64,000 nucleotides of DNA from Desulforhabdus sp. TSK (lineage in GTDB: Bacteria > Desulfobacterota > Syntrophobacteria > Syntrophobacterales > Syntrophobacteraceae), in assembly GCF_022836495.1 (NCBI RefSeq), contig NZ_BQXM01000003.1, positions 3,843-67,842 of the forward strand. The letters are read 5' to 3'. Numbering within the stretch: the stretch's first letter is position 1; each line of letters opens with the position of its first letter. Shown piece after piece: positions 34,677-44,021 of this stretch. The notes under the pieces were generated by a model. The model was not told the DNA's origin and did no database searches. It saw nothing but the letters and a program-made list of their open reading frames with translations. The translations under genes and the position numbers were made by a program.

Positions 34677-35744
34677 CTATTTCAAAAATATTTCAACTTT
34701 CGCCTGGGACTTGAGCTGATCCACATACGCGGTCAGTTCCTTGTTCACCTTGTCCTGCTTCAAATGCTGTTCAATTTTTGCCTTGATGTCATCGTAGGGC
34801 GTGACTCCGGCTTCTTTTTTGTCCGTCACCTTGATGAGATGAAAGCCGAACTGTGTTTCCACCACATCGCTGTATTCGCCCGGCTTCAATTTGAATGCGG
34901 CATCTTCAAAGGGTCCTACCATCTGTCCCCGCTGGAAAAAATCCAGGTCACCGCCATTGGCACTGCTGGGGCATTCCGAAACTTCCTTGGCGACAGCGGC
35001 AAAATCTTCACCTTTCTTGATCCGTTCCTGGATGGCCACGATTTTTTCTTTGGCCTTGGCCTTGTCTTCGGGGCTGGCCTTGGGGTCTACCTTGATGAGG
35101 ATGTGACTGGCTCGAACCATTTCGGGAGCTTTGAACAAATCGGGGTTGCCGTCATAGAACGCCTTGGTTTCTTCAGGTGTTATCGTCACCTTGTTGGCAA
35201 CCTGCTCATCAATCATTTTCTTGATGGCCATGTCCTGAGAAAACTGTTGCTTCAGCTTGTCTTCCGTAAGATTCATCTTCTTCAGTGTGCTGGTAAATTC
35301 AGCCTCACTGGGAAATCTCTTTTTCAGGGCGTCAACCTGCGCCGCCACTTCCTCATCGGATACTTTGATTCCGAGCTTTTGACTCTGCTGTTTGAGCAGT
35401 TCACGGCTGATGAGACTGTCCAAAACTTTTTTTCTCATTTCGGCAAGCTTTGCCGCATCGGGAGCCTGTCCCGTCATGCTCATCTGCTTCTCATAGCGGT
35501 TCATTTCCGTGTCGAGGTCGGCCATATAGATGGGAGTCCCGTTGACGGAGGCAACAACCTCTTTCTTGCCTTCCTTTGCCTCTGCAGTAGCTTCCTTCTT
35601 ACTCTCTTTATCTCCTGCCGACTTTTCCTTGGAAACCGATTCCTTCTGGGAGCTCTTCTCTTTTGCCAGGACAAGCGGTGTTGAAACCGCCCAGACGAAA
35701 GAGAGCGTTGCTAAAAAAATCCATGTCGCGGTTCTCTGCCTCAT
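34677..35744 (-). CDS. Exported peptidyl-prolyl isomerase, parvulin (SurA/PrsA-like)
   Basis: A 355-residue protein with a signal peptide (WIFLATLSFVWAVSTPLVLA), then a Lys/Glu/Ser-rich low-complexity linker (about 28-65), a SurA-N-like helical domain, and a parvulin domain from about 220 (RASHILIKVD, GGDLDFFQRGQMV, GFHLIKV). It should help fold periplasmic and outer-membrane proteins. The ribosome-binding site is AAGGAG. It is monocistronic, with a hairpin terminator downstream. Confidence 0.93.
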   Translation of the reverse strand: MRQRTATWIFLATLSFVWAVSTPLVLAKEKSSQKESVSKEKSAGDKESKKEATAEAKEGKKEVVASVNGTPIYMADLDTEMNRYEKQMSMTGQAPDAAKLAEMRKKVLDSLISRELLKQQSQKLGIKVSDEEVAAQVDALKKRFPSEAEFTSTLKKMNLTEDKLKQQFSQDMAIKKMIDEQVANKVTITPEETKAFYDGNPDLFKAPEMVRASHILIKVDPKASPEDKAKAKEKIVAIQERIKKGEDFAAVAKEVSECPSSANGGDLDFFQRGQMVGPFEDAAFKLKPGEYSDVVETQFGFHLIKVTDKKEAGVTPYDDIKAKIEQHLKQDKVNKELTAYVDQLKSQAKVEIFLK

Positions 35745-35924
35745 ACGTATAAAGCTCCTTCATCATAAATCTTCAAAAAAATAACCCATAAGAGTCGCTG
35801 GAAGCCTCCATGGGTTTTCCCTGTGTCCCTTTCCGGTCAATCAGAGCGACATGGCCCAATTGGGACAACAACCGCCGGTAAAACCTCTAAAACCGCATAA
35901 CGTGGGAGTATAAACATTTAGACT

Positions 35925-35949
35925 TGGAAGAGTCAAATAAACTCTTCCA
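35925..35949. repeat. Small perfect hairpin TGGAAGAG-N9-CTCTTCCA
   Basis: Eight-bp arms in the 620-bp gap between the parvulin and cold-shock genes. There is no U-run on either side. Apart from this and the cold-shock leader, 35745-36364 contains no gene or signal I can support. Confidence 0.4.
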
Positions 35950-36253
35950 GGTTCCTGAGCCTGGTACAGGGTATGCTCATCGTTTGCAAAAACCTGTCCC
36001 GGGTGAGACCGAACCCTCAAGTCAAAATAGATGTTGACAGACTTGCCCTCCCTCATCCATGCAAGCGATGTCAGTCGGGCTGGAAGCACAAGCTATGATG
36101 CAAGGGCTCCGTTCATTGCCCTGCTCAAGGCACCGATGGCTTTCTAAAAGCGGAGAGAACGATCCGATAACCTTACTTTTAGGTTGCATTGAGAAGGGAA
36201 AATAGCTAAAAGAACTGGTTAAAGAATTTTAGCTCGTTGGGCCTTTCTTTTTG

Positions 36254-36308
36254 GAGTTTGTACATGAAATCGGTCTTGCGTTTTGTTCAAACGGTTTCAA
36301 AGTCCCTC
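36254..36308 (+). promoter_or_regulatory. Conserved cold-shock leader element (copy 2)
   Basis: ATCGGTCTTGCG...AACGGTTTCA (36269-36299) matches copy 1 at 14113-14142 with one extra base in the middle and the same 66-base distance to the start codon. The preceding TTTGTAC is a possible -10. Conservation between two otherwise unrelated intergenic regions supports a shared RNA-level or promoter-level cold response. Confidence 0.6.
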
Positions 36309-36364
36309 TTAAATGGTTGTCCCGACAAGCAGCAGGTCAATGAGTAGACAGAAGGAGAAAGAAC

Positions 36365-36568
36365 ATGACGGAAGGCCGAGTGAAGTGGTTCAACGAGAAG
36401 AAAGGCTATGGTTTTATCGAAACGGACGGTCAGGGCGATGTGTTTGTTCACTACAGCGCTATCGACGGCTCCGGATTCCGGACCCTGACAGAGGGTGAGC
36501 CTGTTCGTTTTGAAGTGGAGCAAGGCTCCAAGGGGCCTCAGGCAGTCAATGTGAAAAGGGTCGAATAG
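36365..36568 (+). CDS. Cold-shock protein, CspA family (second copy)
   Basis: A 67-residue protein starting [17 protein letters not shown], with RNP1 KGYGFI and RNP2 VFVHYS. It is highly similar to the product at 14208-14408. The ribosome-binding site is AAGGAGAAAG. It is followed by a terminator and is a single-gene unit. Confidence 0.96.
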   Translation: MTEGRVKWFNEKKGYGFIETDGQGDVFVHYSAIDGSGFRTLTEGEPVRFEVEQGSKGPQAVNVKRVE

Positions 36569-36605
36569 ATTCTTTGCATTATTAGCGCCACACTGAATAC
36601 TTTCA

Positions 36606-36636
36606 GGCCGGGAGGACACCTTCCGGCCTTTTGTTT
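36606..36636 (+). terminator. Intrinsic terminator after the second cold-shock gene
   Basis: GGCCGGGAGG-ACA-CCTTCCGGCC (one G-U pair) followed by TTTTGTTT. Confidence 0.85.
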
Positions 36637-36693
36637 GCCGATTCCCCCGGCAGAGTCGTGAAGAATCCCTTCCAGCTCCACGCAGTGCGCCTC

Positions 36694-37824
36694 CTAAACG
36701 CGTTCAAACGGCAGGGCGTAGTGTGCTCTCAGCTTTTTCATGATAGCCTCGGCGATATCGTGCTCCTTCTTCCCGTGAAATTTGATGTAATGGTAGATGG
36801 GAACGACCTCATAGCCCCGGATGAGCTTGTGCTCCCCCCCAAACCCGGGATCCATGACGGCCAGTCCCTTCTCGATAGCGTACGCTATGGGATGGTAATA
36901 GCACGTTGCGAAATGGAGGAAGGGAATTTCCTGGAAGCAGCCCCAGTAGCGTCCGTACAAATGCCCTCCCTTTTCGTAGAAAAGCGCCATGGCGAGCTTC
37001 TCTCCCTGGCGGGTGGCCACTGAGAAGCTGCACCGATGCCGGAAATTCTTCTCCAGAAGCTGAAAAAAAGATGCATTGAGAAAAGGACGGATCTCGGGTC
37101 CCATGTGCTTGATCCAGGTCCTCACATACAATTGATGCATTTCCTCAAAAAAGCCCGCGGGCGCCTCCTCCCCTGAGACCATTCCAACCGTGATCCCCTG
37201 CTGCCGGATCGTTCGTAATTCACGTTTGATCTTGGTTCTGCGGCTGGATTTGAAAGTCGCCAGGTAATCGTCGAAGCTTCTGAAGCCTCGATTGAACCAG
37301 AGATAATATTTGCTCCCGATGGCCATGTAACCCATGTCGAGGAGAAGGGATCGCAGGGTGGGCGAGGTTTCGGAGAGAAAATAAAGCCGACTGGTGGCAA
37401 GCCCTCGGGATTGGCAGACAAAATCGATGTACTGCAACATCATGCGATACGCTTCGTAAAGCTCCACCTCGTTGCAGTACAGGAACTGATAACCCGGGAC
37501 GGGAGTGAGGGGAAGTGCCCCCAAAAGTCCCTCCCGATAGGCTATGCCTGTCATTTCCGACAAAAATTCCAACAATCCCCCATCGCCGAATTCCACCCAT
37601 GCCCGGTCCCGCCTGTACAGGGGAGCGATGACGAGCGGCTCGCCCTCCGAATAGGCTACCAGGTGAAACGGGCGATATCCACTGGCGGCCGAAACCGCAC
37701 CGGACTGTTCCAAGGCGGCAAGATACTCCCAATCCATGAGGGGACTTGCGCCGGCTGCCAGTCGATTCCAAACGTTCCTGTCGACATCCTCCACCCGCGA
37801 AAAAGCTTCGAAATGAATTGCCAT
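36694..37824 (-). CDS. COG3146/DUF482-type acyltransferase-like protein
   Basis: A 376-residue protein of the GNAT/FemAB-like superfamily known as DUF482 (COG3146). Diagnostic parts are ATFKSSRRTKIKRELR near 190, FLHFATCYYHPIAYAIEKGL and FDPGFGGEHK-type text (here VMDPGFGGEHKLIRGYE) near 330. The family is thought to transfer amino-acyl or acyl groups, but no reaction is established. It is the last gene of the radical SAM/ABC operon, 12 bp after the ATPase gene, so it may act on the same small molecule. Confidence 0.82.
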   Translation of the reverse strand: MAIHFEAFSRVEDVDRNVWNRLAAGASPLMDWEYLAALEQSGAVSAASGYRPFHLVAYSEGEPLVIAPLYRRDRAWVEFGDGGLLEFLSEMTGIAYREGLLGALPLTPVPGYQFLYCNEVELYEAYRMMLQYIDFVCQSRGLATSRLYFLSETSPTLRSLLLDMGYMAIGSKYYLWFNRGFRSFDDYLATFKSSRRTKIKRELRTIRQQGITVGMVSGEEAPAGFFEEMHQLYVRTWIKHMGPEIRPFLNASFFQLLEKNFRHRCSFSVATRQGEKLAMALFYEKGGHLYGRYWGCFQEIPFLHFATCYYHPIAYAIEKGLAVMDPGFGGEHKLIRGYEVVPIYHYIKFHGKKEHDIAEAIMKKLRAHYALPFERV

Positions 37825-37836
37825 AATTACCCTTTC

Positions 37837-38607
37837 TCAAGAGCGAAGGGCAGCACGCAGCTTCTGACCCATGAGGAGGAATTCCCTTTCTTCCTTGGCC
37901 CTGGGCCGTGGGAGATCGACCCTTATTTCCTTGACAATCCGTCCCGGGTTGATTCCCATGATGAGAATCCTGTCCGCCAGCAGGAGCGCCTCATTGGCAT
38001 CGTGGGTAACAAAGAGAATCGTATGGTGCAGCTCCTCCCAAAGCTCCAGGAGCAAGCTCTGCATGTCCTCACGGGTTTGCGCATCCAAAGCGCCAAAGGG
38101 TTCGTCCATCAGCAAAATCTTGGGATTCAGGATGAGCACTCGTGCCAGGGCTACACGCTGCTTCATACCCCCCGAGATCTCCCGGGGAAGGTAGTCCTTG
38201 AACCGGCTCAGCCCCATCAGAGCGAGGTACCGTTCCACTGCTTCTTTGGCAGAGGCTTTCTCCACCCGTCGAATTTTCAAACCAAAGGCGATATTTTCTT
38301 CCACCGTCAGCCACGGAAAGAGGGCATACTCCTGAAAGACCACGCAGCGATCCGGTCCAGGTCCACTGACGGGTGAGCCCTCCAAGAGGACCCTTCCGGA
38401 AGAAGGGCTGGTAAGGCCCGCCAGTATCTTCAAAAGAGTCGTCTTTCCGCATCCACTGCGGCCCGTTACGCAGGTCAATTCCCCTTGTCTTACCGTGAAA
38501 CGGATCCCTTCCAGGACCTGATGGACAGAGCCATTCAGTTGGTAAGACCTGCAAATGTCCACGGCCTCCAGAAGCGGCTTGCCCCCCAATTCCACACCTT
38601 GCACCAC
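37837..38607 (-). CDS. ABC transporter ATP-binding protein (SsuB/TauB/NrtD type)
   Basis: A 256-residue ATPase with Walker A GRSGCGKTT, Q-loop FQEYALFPW, signature EISGGMKQRVALAR, Walker B ILLMDEPFGALD and the H-loop FVTHD. It belongs to the family energising uptake of nitrate, sulfonates, taurine and pyrimidine precursors. The start is a GTG at 38607 with a weak ribosome-binding site. It is coupled to the permease upstream (23-bp gap). Confidence 0.93.
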   Translation of the reverse strand: MVQGVELGGKPLLEAVDICRSYQLNGSVHQVLEGIRFTVRQGELTCVTGRSGCGKTTLLKILAGLTSPSSGRVLLEGSPVSGPGPDRCVVFQEYALFPWLTVEENIAFGLKIRRVEKASAKEAVERYLALMGLSRFKDYLPREISGGMKQRVALARVLILNPKILLMDEPFGALDAQTREDMQSLLLELWEELHHTILFVTHDANEALLLADRILIMGINPGRIVKEIRVDLPRPRAKEEREFLLMGQKLRAALRS

Positions 38608-38630
38608 CTGAGAAGTGCTCGATGGGGCGG

Positions 38631-39395
38631 TCAGAGCATCCTCCTTGCACTTTTAAAACAGAATTTCATAAAACTTTTCAACACGGTATCGCTCAATCGT
38701 CCCATGATGGCAATGAGGATGATGCCCACCAGGATGATTTCGATCCGGCCCGTCATGCGTGCATCCATGATGAGCGCCCCGAGACCGTTGGGCACCCCCG
38801 AAAGCTCCCCGAGTACGAGATAGGCCCATGAAATACCCAGCCCCAACCGCAGCCCCGTCAAGAGGTGGGGCATGGCTGAAGGGAGAAGAATCGTGAAGAG
38901 GCTGCGAAATCTGCCACACCCCATCATCGCTCCGGCCTGAAGCAGCAAAGGGTCCACCTGCTGCACTCCAGCAGCGGCATTGAGAAAAATGGGGAAGAAG
39001 GCCGCAAGGCCCACCAGGAAAACAGTCGTTTTCAGTCCTATGCCGAACCACACCACCGCCAGAGGCATCCAGCTGATCCCCGGTACGGCACGCAGGGCGT
39101 TGATGGAGAGACCCAAAAACCTCTGCACGACAGGCAAACGGCCGGAGGCAATTCCCAGAGGAAGCCCTGCAACCACCGCCACGGCAAACCCCAAGCCGAC
39201 TCTCACGAGACTGGCTGCAGCATCGTCCCAGAAACGCCCCGAGTAGGGAGCGTCTCCTGGAATGCCGAAAATATAGAGGTAACAAGCGTTTCCGACTTCC
39301 ACCGGAGAGGGGAGGAGATAGCCGGGCACCATTCCGCTGTGGCACACCAGGAACCAGGCGCACAGGCACGCGGCGGGCAGTATCCAGCTCAACAC
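38631..39395 (-). CDS. ABC transporter permease (SsuC/TauC type)
   Basis: A 254-residue membrane protein with six predicted segments and the EAA-type loop GAMMGCGRFRSLFTILLPSA. The start is GTG with GAGG. It pairs with the ATPase and the binding protein of the same operon. Confidence 0.92.
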   Translation of the reverse strand: MLSWILPAACLCAWFLVCHSGMVPGYLLPSPVEVGNACYLYIFGIPGDAPYSGRFWDDAAASLVRVGLGFAVAVVAGLPLGIASGRLPVVQRFLGLSINALRAVPGISWMPLAVVWFGIGLKTTVFLVGLAAFFPIFLNAAAGVQQVDPLLLQAGAMMGCGRFRSLFTILLPSAMPHLLTGLRLGLGISWAYLVLGELSGVPNGLGALIMDARMTGRIEIILVGIILIAIMGRLSDTVLKSFMKFCFKSARRML

Positions 39396-39426
39396 ACGGT
39401 CACCTCACGATCCGGCTCCCCGCCGA

Positions 39427-40413
39427 TCAACGGCTTCCGGATTCCTGGAGGCGCAGTTCCCCCTGCACCCTCCGCACAAAGGAGAGATCAAGAAGTCGAT
39501 CGTAATCGGGCAAACGCTCGATGAGTCCGAGGGCCAGCATCCTCTCCCCCAGAGCGCGCGCTTTCGCGACGAAGGCTTCGTCCATCTCCCAGGCGAGCTC
39601 CATATTGGGGAGGGCCCTTTCCAAAACACCGACCGACACACCAAAGTCCGACGCTTTTTTGAGCCATTCCCCCGGCTGCTCCCTCAGATATCGAGTCGCT
39701 CGCGCATGGGACAGCACCAGCTGAAAAACCTTTTCGGGCTCCTTTTGGATGGTTTGCCTCCGGACCAGCACTCCGCCGTTGATGGTCCCGATACTTTCGT
39801 CGAAATAGGGATAGGCGAGAATCCTCCCGTACCCCTTTTCAACGGCGATCGAAGGAAACGGTTCCCCCGAAAGGAACGCATCAATATTACCTGCGGCCAG
39901 GGCCGTCCCCATGTCGAAGAAATCCACTCTCACGAGAACGACGTCCTCCCGGGGCGAGAGCCCATGGCGGGCCAGCACCTCCCGCAGCAAAATTTCATGC
40001 ATTGTCCCGGGCACGTAGCCGATCTTTTTTCCTCTCAGATCTGCCACAGACTCGACCCCACCATCCCGGCGAACCACGAGGGCAGAACATTTATTGCAGA
40101 GTGACGCCACCAGGACCACCGGTTCTCCTTGCACCGCCGATTGGATGGCATGGGCGACAGTGGTCTCGCACATATCGAGATCACCCGCCAGAAGTGCAGA
40201 TTTCTGGTCGGCGGGGTTCGTGAATGCAAAAACGGAGATCTTGGTGCCGGAGGGATAGAAGCGCTCATAAAAGAAGGGTTGAATGGTTTGTGGGGTTTTC
40301 CATGTGCCGACCTTGATCTCCTGTGCTTGAAGGAACGGAGCATTCAGGGCCACTACCAAAAGGAAGACCGGAAGGAATATGTTCATGACACGCAGCAATG
40401 ACCGCACATTCAT
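39427..40413 (-). CDS. ABC transporter substrate-binding protein (NMT1/SsuA-like)
   Basis: A 328-residue periplasmic binding protein with a signal peptide (IFLPVFLLVVALNAPFLQA). The mature part shows the type 2 periplasmic-binding fold seen in SsuA/NMT1 proteins (ADLRGKKIGYVPGTMHEILL near 125). The start may be the GTG two codons later (40407), which has better spacing from GGGGAGGA. It contains CNKCSALV, an unusual Cys pair near 108. The substrate is unknown; a sulfur compound or cofactor precursor would fit the neighbouring BioB-like enzyme. Confidence 0.9.
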   Translation of the reverse strand: MNVRSLLRVMNIFLPVFLLVVALNAPFLQAQEIKVGTWKTPQTIQPFFYERFYPSGTKISVFAFTNPADQKSALLAGDLDMCETTVAHAIQSAVQGEPVVLVASLCNKCSALVVRRDGGVESVADLRGKKIGYVPGTMHEILLREVLARHGLSPREDVVLVRVDFFDMGTALAAGNIDAFLSGEPFPSIAVEKGYGRILAYPYFDESIGTINGGVLVRRQTIQKEPEKVFQLVLSHARATRYLREQPGEWLKKASDFGVSVGVLERALPNMELAWEMDEAFVAKARALGERMLALGLIERLPDYDRLLDLSFVRRVQGELRLQESGSR

Positions 40414-40423
40414 TCCTCCCCAT

Positions 40424-41422
40424 TCAAAAACAGTTGGACGGGCGATCCGGATCCCATCCCATCTGCCTCAACATGACGCTGCATTCGTCGGCTCCCCTGC
40501 CGATCCCATGGCTGCTGTCCGCTCTTTCATCCCGCGGACTCGATCCAACCTCAGGGAATAGAAGATTCGCGCCTGCAAGGAGTGCCGTCGTCTGGGGCTC
40601 GTGCGTGCAATGGGCCCTGGGGATGTCACCCATGACAAGGCGGCTCACGGCCACGACCTTGGCCAGTTCCAGATCGTTCACCATGCCGTATTTTTCCATG
40701 GGAGAACCGGGGAAATTGATCCTGCGCATGGCGCCGCTGTAGGTCGCTCCGTACCTTCGGGCCAGGAACATCAGATCGACAATCTCCTCCACATCATGCT
40801 CGGGCCCAATGGGCTCGACGCAATTCATCCACAGCAATCCCACATCTTTCAGGACCTTTATGGTTTCAATCCTCTGCTCCGGTTTGAAAGGGGTGTCCCG
40901 CCCCTCGCCCAACCGCACGGCATGATAAAATCCGACAAACCCAGCCTCGAGGAGCTGCTCTCCTTCCTGGTGGCTGATGTCACGGGCATTCGCCACGAGT
41001 GGGGTCCTGATGGATCTGCGCAGCATCCGGCCGAGCTCCAGCAGTCTTTGGAAGGAGTAAGTTCCCGTCGTCATGAGGTTGAGGGCATCGGCAGACTGCC
41101 CTTCGGCCATTTTGGCCCACTCCAGAATCTGCTCCTCGCTGAATTCCCGCTTCTCCTTGAATATGCCGGCCTGTCGGGTCAAGGAGCAAAAGCTGCAATC
41201 CATGGGACAGGCGTCCACATTGACCCCGATGTGAAAATGGACTTCGCCTTTGTCTCCAAACCGTTCTCTGGACAAACGATTCGCGGTTTCCAGAAGAGCA
41301 TAAAATTCCCTGGACAATCGGTCGACGCGCATGAGCTTCAATGCTTCGTCCCTCTCGATTCCACCGCCGTCGGCAGCCTTTGCCAGGATATTTGCAATGG
41401 GTTTTGCAACTTGCCAGCTCAC
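40424..41422 (-). CDS. Radical SAM enzyme, biotin synthase (BioB)-like
   Basis: A 332-residue protein with the cluster motif C72-x3-C76-x2-C79 (ACPMDCSFC), the BioB-like segment CVEPIGPEH, and the arrangement of BioB, HydE and related enzymes. Biotin synthase needs a second cluster from three further cysteines and one Arg. Here HCTHEPQTT and only a few late Cys are present, so true BioB activity is doubtful. It is the first gene of an operon with an ABC importer, starting at GTG with GGGAGG. A role in making or salvaging an imported cofactor-like compound is inferred. Confidence 0.85.
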   Translation of the reverse strand: MSWQVAKPIANILAKAADGGGIERDEALKLMRVDRLSREFYALLETANRLSRERFGDKGEVHFHIGVNVDACPMDCSFCSLTRQAGIFKEKREFSEEQILEWAKMAEGQSADALNLMTTGTYSFQRLLELGRMLRRSIRTPLVANARDISHQEGEQLLEAGFVGFYHAVRLGEGRDTPFKPEQRIETIKVLKDVGLLWMNCVEPIGPEHDVEEIVDLMFLARRYGATYSGAMRRINFPGSPMEKYGMVNDLELAKVVAVSRLVMGDIPRAHCTHEPQTTALLAGANLLFPEVGSSPRDERADSSHGIGRGADECSVMLRQMGWDPDRPSNCF

Positions 41423-41737
41423 AATGCCAAAAATCCTCCCATGGCGAAGATAATTTCAGGATCAGTCACCGAATTCCCAACGCATCGGGGCTGTACGAAC
41501 CGATGGGCCTTCGCCCTCCGGTCCTCCATGACCATGGCATAGGAGCATCAATCGCGCGCAAAAGCAAGTACCTTCTTCCCAACCCTTTTCTCGTGAAGAC
41601 TCGAAAGCCCGAAGCCTCCGGATTTCTGTTGCGCGATATTTAAAACGCTGTATGTTGATCATTATGATTGTTTACAGGCAGGTGATGCAAATTTCCCGTG
41701 CAAACTGTCTCAGGTGTGAAAGCAGAGGAGAGTGTTC
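41423..41737. other. Intergenic region between divergent operons
   Basis: It must hold promoters for the radical SAM operon (left) and the M20 peptidase (right). TTGCGC-N16-TATGTT near 41630-41658 is a weak candidate for the rightward promoter. No gene is supported. Confidence 0.35.
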
Positions 41738-43111
41738 ATGATCCCCCAGGGAATTCTCAACAAAATGGATGGAAGCCGCCAACGGTACGTGGATGAATTG
41801 TTGAGTTTTCTGCGCATACCCAGCGTGAGCACCTATTCCCAAAACGGCTCAGATGTCCGGCGGGCAGCGGAATGGGTTTTGAATCAATTGAAACGGCTTG
41901 GATTCCAGGCAAAGCTCTATCCCACTGAAGGGCATCCCATCGTCTTTGGAGAGCGCTGCGACATGCCCGACCGGCCCACTCTTCTCATATACGGCCACTA
42001 TGATGTACAGCCGCCGGAGCCACTCGAGGAATGGCGCACTCCTCCCTTTCAGCCCATCATTCAGGACGGGTATGTTTATGGTCGGGGCGCAACGGACGAC
42101 AAGGGACAATTCTTCACTTATCTCAAGGCCATTGAGGCCATTCTGGCCGTAGAATCGAAACTCCCCATCAACGTGAAAATTCTGGTGGAAGGGGAGGAGG
42201 AAATATCGAGTCCCCACCTGGCGCCCTTCCTGTCCTCGCACCAGACGGATTTGAAGGCGGATGCCGTGGCCATTTCCGACGGTTCGCAATTCATGCAGGG
42301 CATTCCCGCCATCACCTACAGCCTGAGGGGGCTCTCGTACCTGCAGATGGAAGTCAACGGCCCGCAGTTTGACCTGCATTCCGGTGTTTTCGGGGGTGTC
42401 GTGACCAATCCCGTCCAGGCCTTGGCAACCATCCTCGGGAAGCTCCTGCATCCAGACGGAAGAATTGCGATACCAGGGTTTTACGATGACATCGTTCCAC
42501 TGGAAGCGTGGGAAAGAGACGAGATGGCCGGTTTGCGCTTTGACGAGGAAGGCCTCAAAAGCTATCTGGGAGTCCAGGACCTGGCAGGTGAAACGGGGTA
42601 CACGCCCCTTGAACGCAAAACAGCGCGACCGACTCTGGATGTCAATGGAATCTGGGGAGGGTTCTCAGGGGAAGGCGCTAAAACCATTATCCCTGCCAAG
42701 GCGGGAGCAAAAGTGAGCATGCGGCTGGTCCCGAATCAAAATTTCCGTAAGATCAACGGACTTTTCAGGGAGTATGTGGAATCCATCACGCCTGCAGGCG
42801 TCACCTTGAAGATCAAGGAATTGCATGGTGCGGACCCGGTTCTCGTCTCACGAGATGAAGTCCACGTCCAGGCCGCCGCCAAAGCCATCGAAAAAGGCTT
42901 CGGCCGGGCCCCGGTTTTCATCCGCGAAGGGGGGTCCATTCCCATCGTCAACCTCCTGAAGGAAGTATTGGGAATAGAAAGCATTCTCCTGCTGGGATGG
43001 GGCAGCCCCGACGACGGGGCTCATTCCCCCAATGAACGCTTTCTCCTGGATGATTTCCACCGCGGCATCCGTTCGGTGGCCGCCCTGCTCTATGAGCTGT
43101 CTCCGTCCTGA
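41738..43111 (+). CDS. M20-family metallopeptidase (dipeptidase-like)
   Basis: A 457-residue zinc peptidase of the ArgE/DapE/CPG2 clan. Metal ligands are in IYGHYDVQPPEP (His), GRGATDDKGQ (Asp) and EGEEEISSPH (Glu-Glu). The dimerisation-domain motif QFDLHSGVFGG and the C-terminal ligand region WGSPDDGAHSPNE (His) are present. This subgroup is usually annotated as a dipeptidase acting on free peptides in the cytoplasm. The ATG at 41738 has AGGAG seven bases before it, whereas the in-frame GTG at 41732 is too close. Confidence 0.93.
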   Translation: MIPQGILNKMDGSRQRYVDELLSFLRIPSVSTYSQNGSDVRRAAEWVLNQLKRLGFQAKLYPTEGHPIVFGERCDMPDRPTLLIYGHYDVQPPEPLEEWRTPPFQPIIQDGYVYGRGATDDKGQFFTYLKAIEAILAVESKLPINVKILVEGEEEISSPHLAPFLSSHQTDLKADAVAISDGSQFMQGIPAITYSLRGLSYLQMEVNGPQFDLHSGVFGGVVTNPVQALATILGKLLHPDGRIAIPGFYDDIVPLEAWERDEMAGLRFDEEGLKSYLGVQDLAGETGYTPLERKTARPTLDVNGIWGGFSGEGAKTIIPAKAGAKVSMRLVPNQNFRKINGLFREYVESITPAGVTLKIKELHGADPVLVSRDEVHVQAAAKAIEKGFGRAPVFIREGGSIPIVNLLKEVLGIESILLLGWGSPDDGAHSPNERFLLDDFHRGIRSVAALLYELSPS

Positions 43112-43120
43112 AAAACCGAC

Positions 43121-43164
43121 TGAACAATGGTCCTCCACGTGAAACGCAGGGGCCATTGTTCAGC
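43121..43164. terminator. Bidirectional terminator-like hairpin
   Basis: CTGAACAATGG (43121-43131) and CCATTGTTCAG (43154-43164) are perfect 11-bp arms around a 22-base loop, between the convergent peptidase and CoA-transferase genes. Confidence 0.6.
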
Positions 43165-43180
43165 AACCGACGCGCTCTGT

Positions 43181-43966
43181 TTATTTCTGGACTTTTTTCT
43201 TCAGGAAGTATCCATCCTTATCGATGACATCCCGCAGAAGCCTCAGATCTTCTTCCGTGGGCTCGGCCATCTCCTTCAAGACAGGCGGGATGATCAATTC
43301 GAAGCTCACCTTATCCTGGATGTCCTTGGCTGTGAGACCGGGCTTCACTTCCAAAAGCATCATGCGGCGGGTCTTTTCGTCAAAACCGAACAGCGCCTGG
43401 TTCGTGATGACCCGATAGGGGCCGGATCCCATGACGCCTGCCTTTTCCCTGTAGTCGGGAGAGCCATCGCCATAGCCGATGCTCGTGAGGAAATCCACCT
43501 GATTGACGAAGCGTCTTTTCTCCAGAGCCATGATGGCAATGGTCCTTTCACAGTTGGCGGCCATTGCCCCCGCACCGCCGCTGCCCGGAAAGCGGATGGA
43601 AGGCTTGTTGTAATCCGGGCCCTCCATGGTGGAGCAGATGTTTCCGTGCATATCGATCTGGGCACCACCGATGAAGGCGTAATCCGAATATCCCCGTTGG
43701 GTCATTTCAAAAGCGGCGCACAAACCCTTCAGGAAAAGGGCCTTGCGCGCCGCGCGCGTGTCCCCCACCGACAGGGGCATCCCCATGTCCAGGAGGGGAG
43801 CCAGTGAACCGGCTTCATAAATCATGAAAAGATTGGGAGCGTGTGTGAGCTGGGCGTGCATTGCGGCCAAAATCGGCAAGCCTGTACCTACGAAAACGAT
43901 CTTTTCGTCTTCAAGAATGCGTGAGCCAGTGTAGGCGATCATTTCCATATCACTATATTCTGGCAT
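43181..43966 (-). CDS. Family I CoA-transferase, beta subunit (GctB-like), pair 1
   Basis: A 261-residue subunit resembling glutaconate CoA-transferase subunit B and IpdB. FVGTGLPILAA is the oxyanion/CoA-binding segment, and Glu51 in IYEAGSLAP aligns with the catalytic Glu that forms the enzyme-CoA thioester in true transferases (it is absent in IpdAB hydrolases). GSGGAGAMAANCE forms the conserved glycine loop. It is partnered with the upstream alpha subunit (55-bp gap). The acid substrate is unknown. Confidence 0.87.
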   Translation of the reverse strand: MPEYSDMEMIAYTGSRILEDEKIVFVGTGLPILAAMHAQLTHAPNLFMIYEAGSLAPLLDMGMPLSVGDTRAARKALFLKGLCAAFEMTQRGYSDYAFIGGAQIDMHGNICSTMEGPDYNKPSIRFPGSGGAGAMAANCERTIAIMALEKRRFVNQVDFLTSIGYGDGSPDYREKAGVMGSGPYRVITNQALFGFDEKTRRMMLLEVKPGLTAKDIQDKVSFELIIPPVLKEMAEPTEEDLRLLRDVIDKDGYFLKKKVQK

Positions 43967-44021
43967 TCTATTACCCCCTTAAGCTGAGTCATTGAATCGA
44001 ACAACGTCAGGATGGATCGCG

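Noticed and set aside
35841-36089. An 82-codon minus-strand frame between the parvulin and cold-shock genes
   Set aside because: No ribosome-binding site, no coding-like composition, and it spans a hairpin; treated as non-coding.
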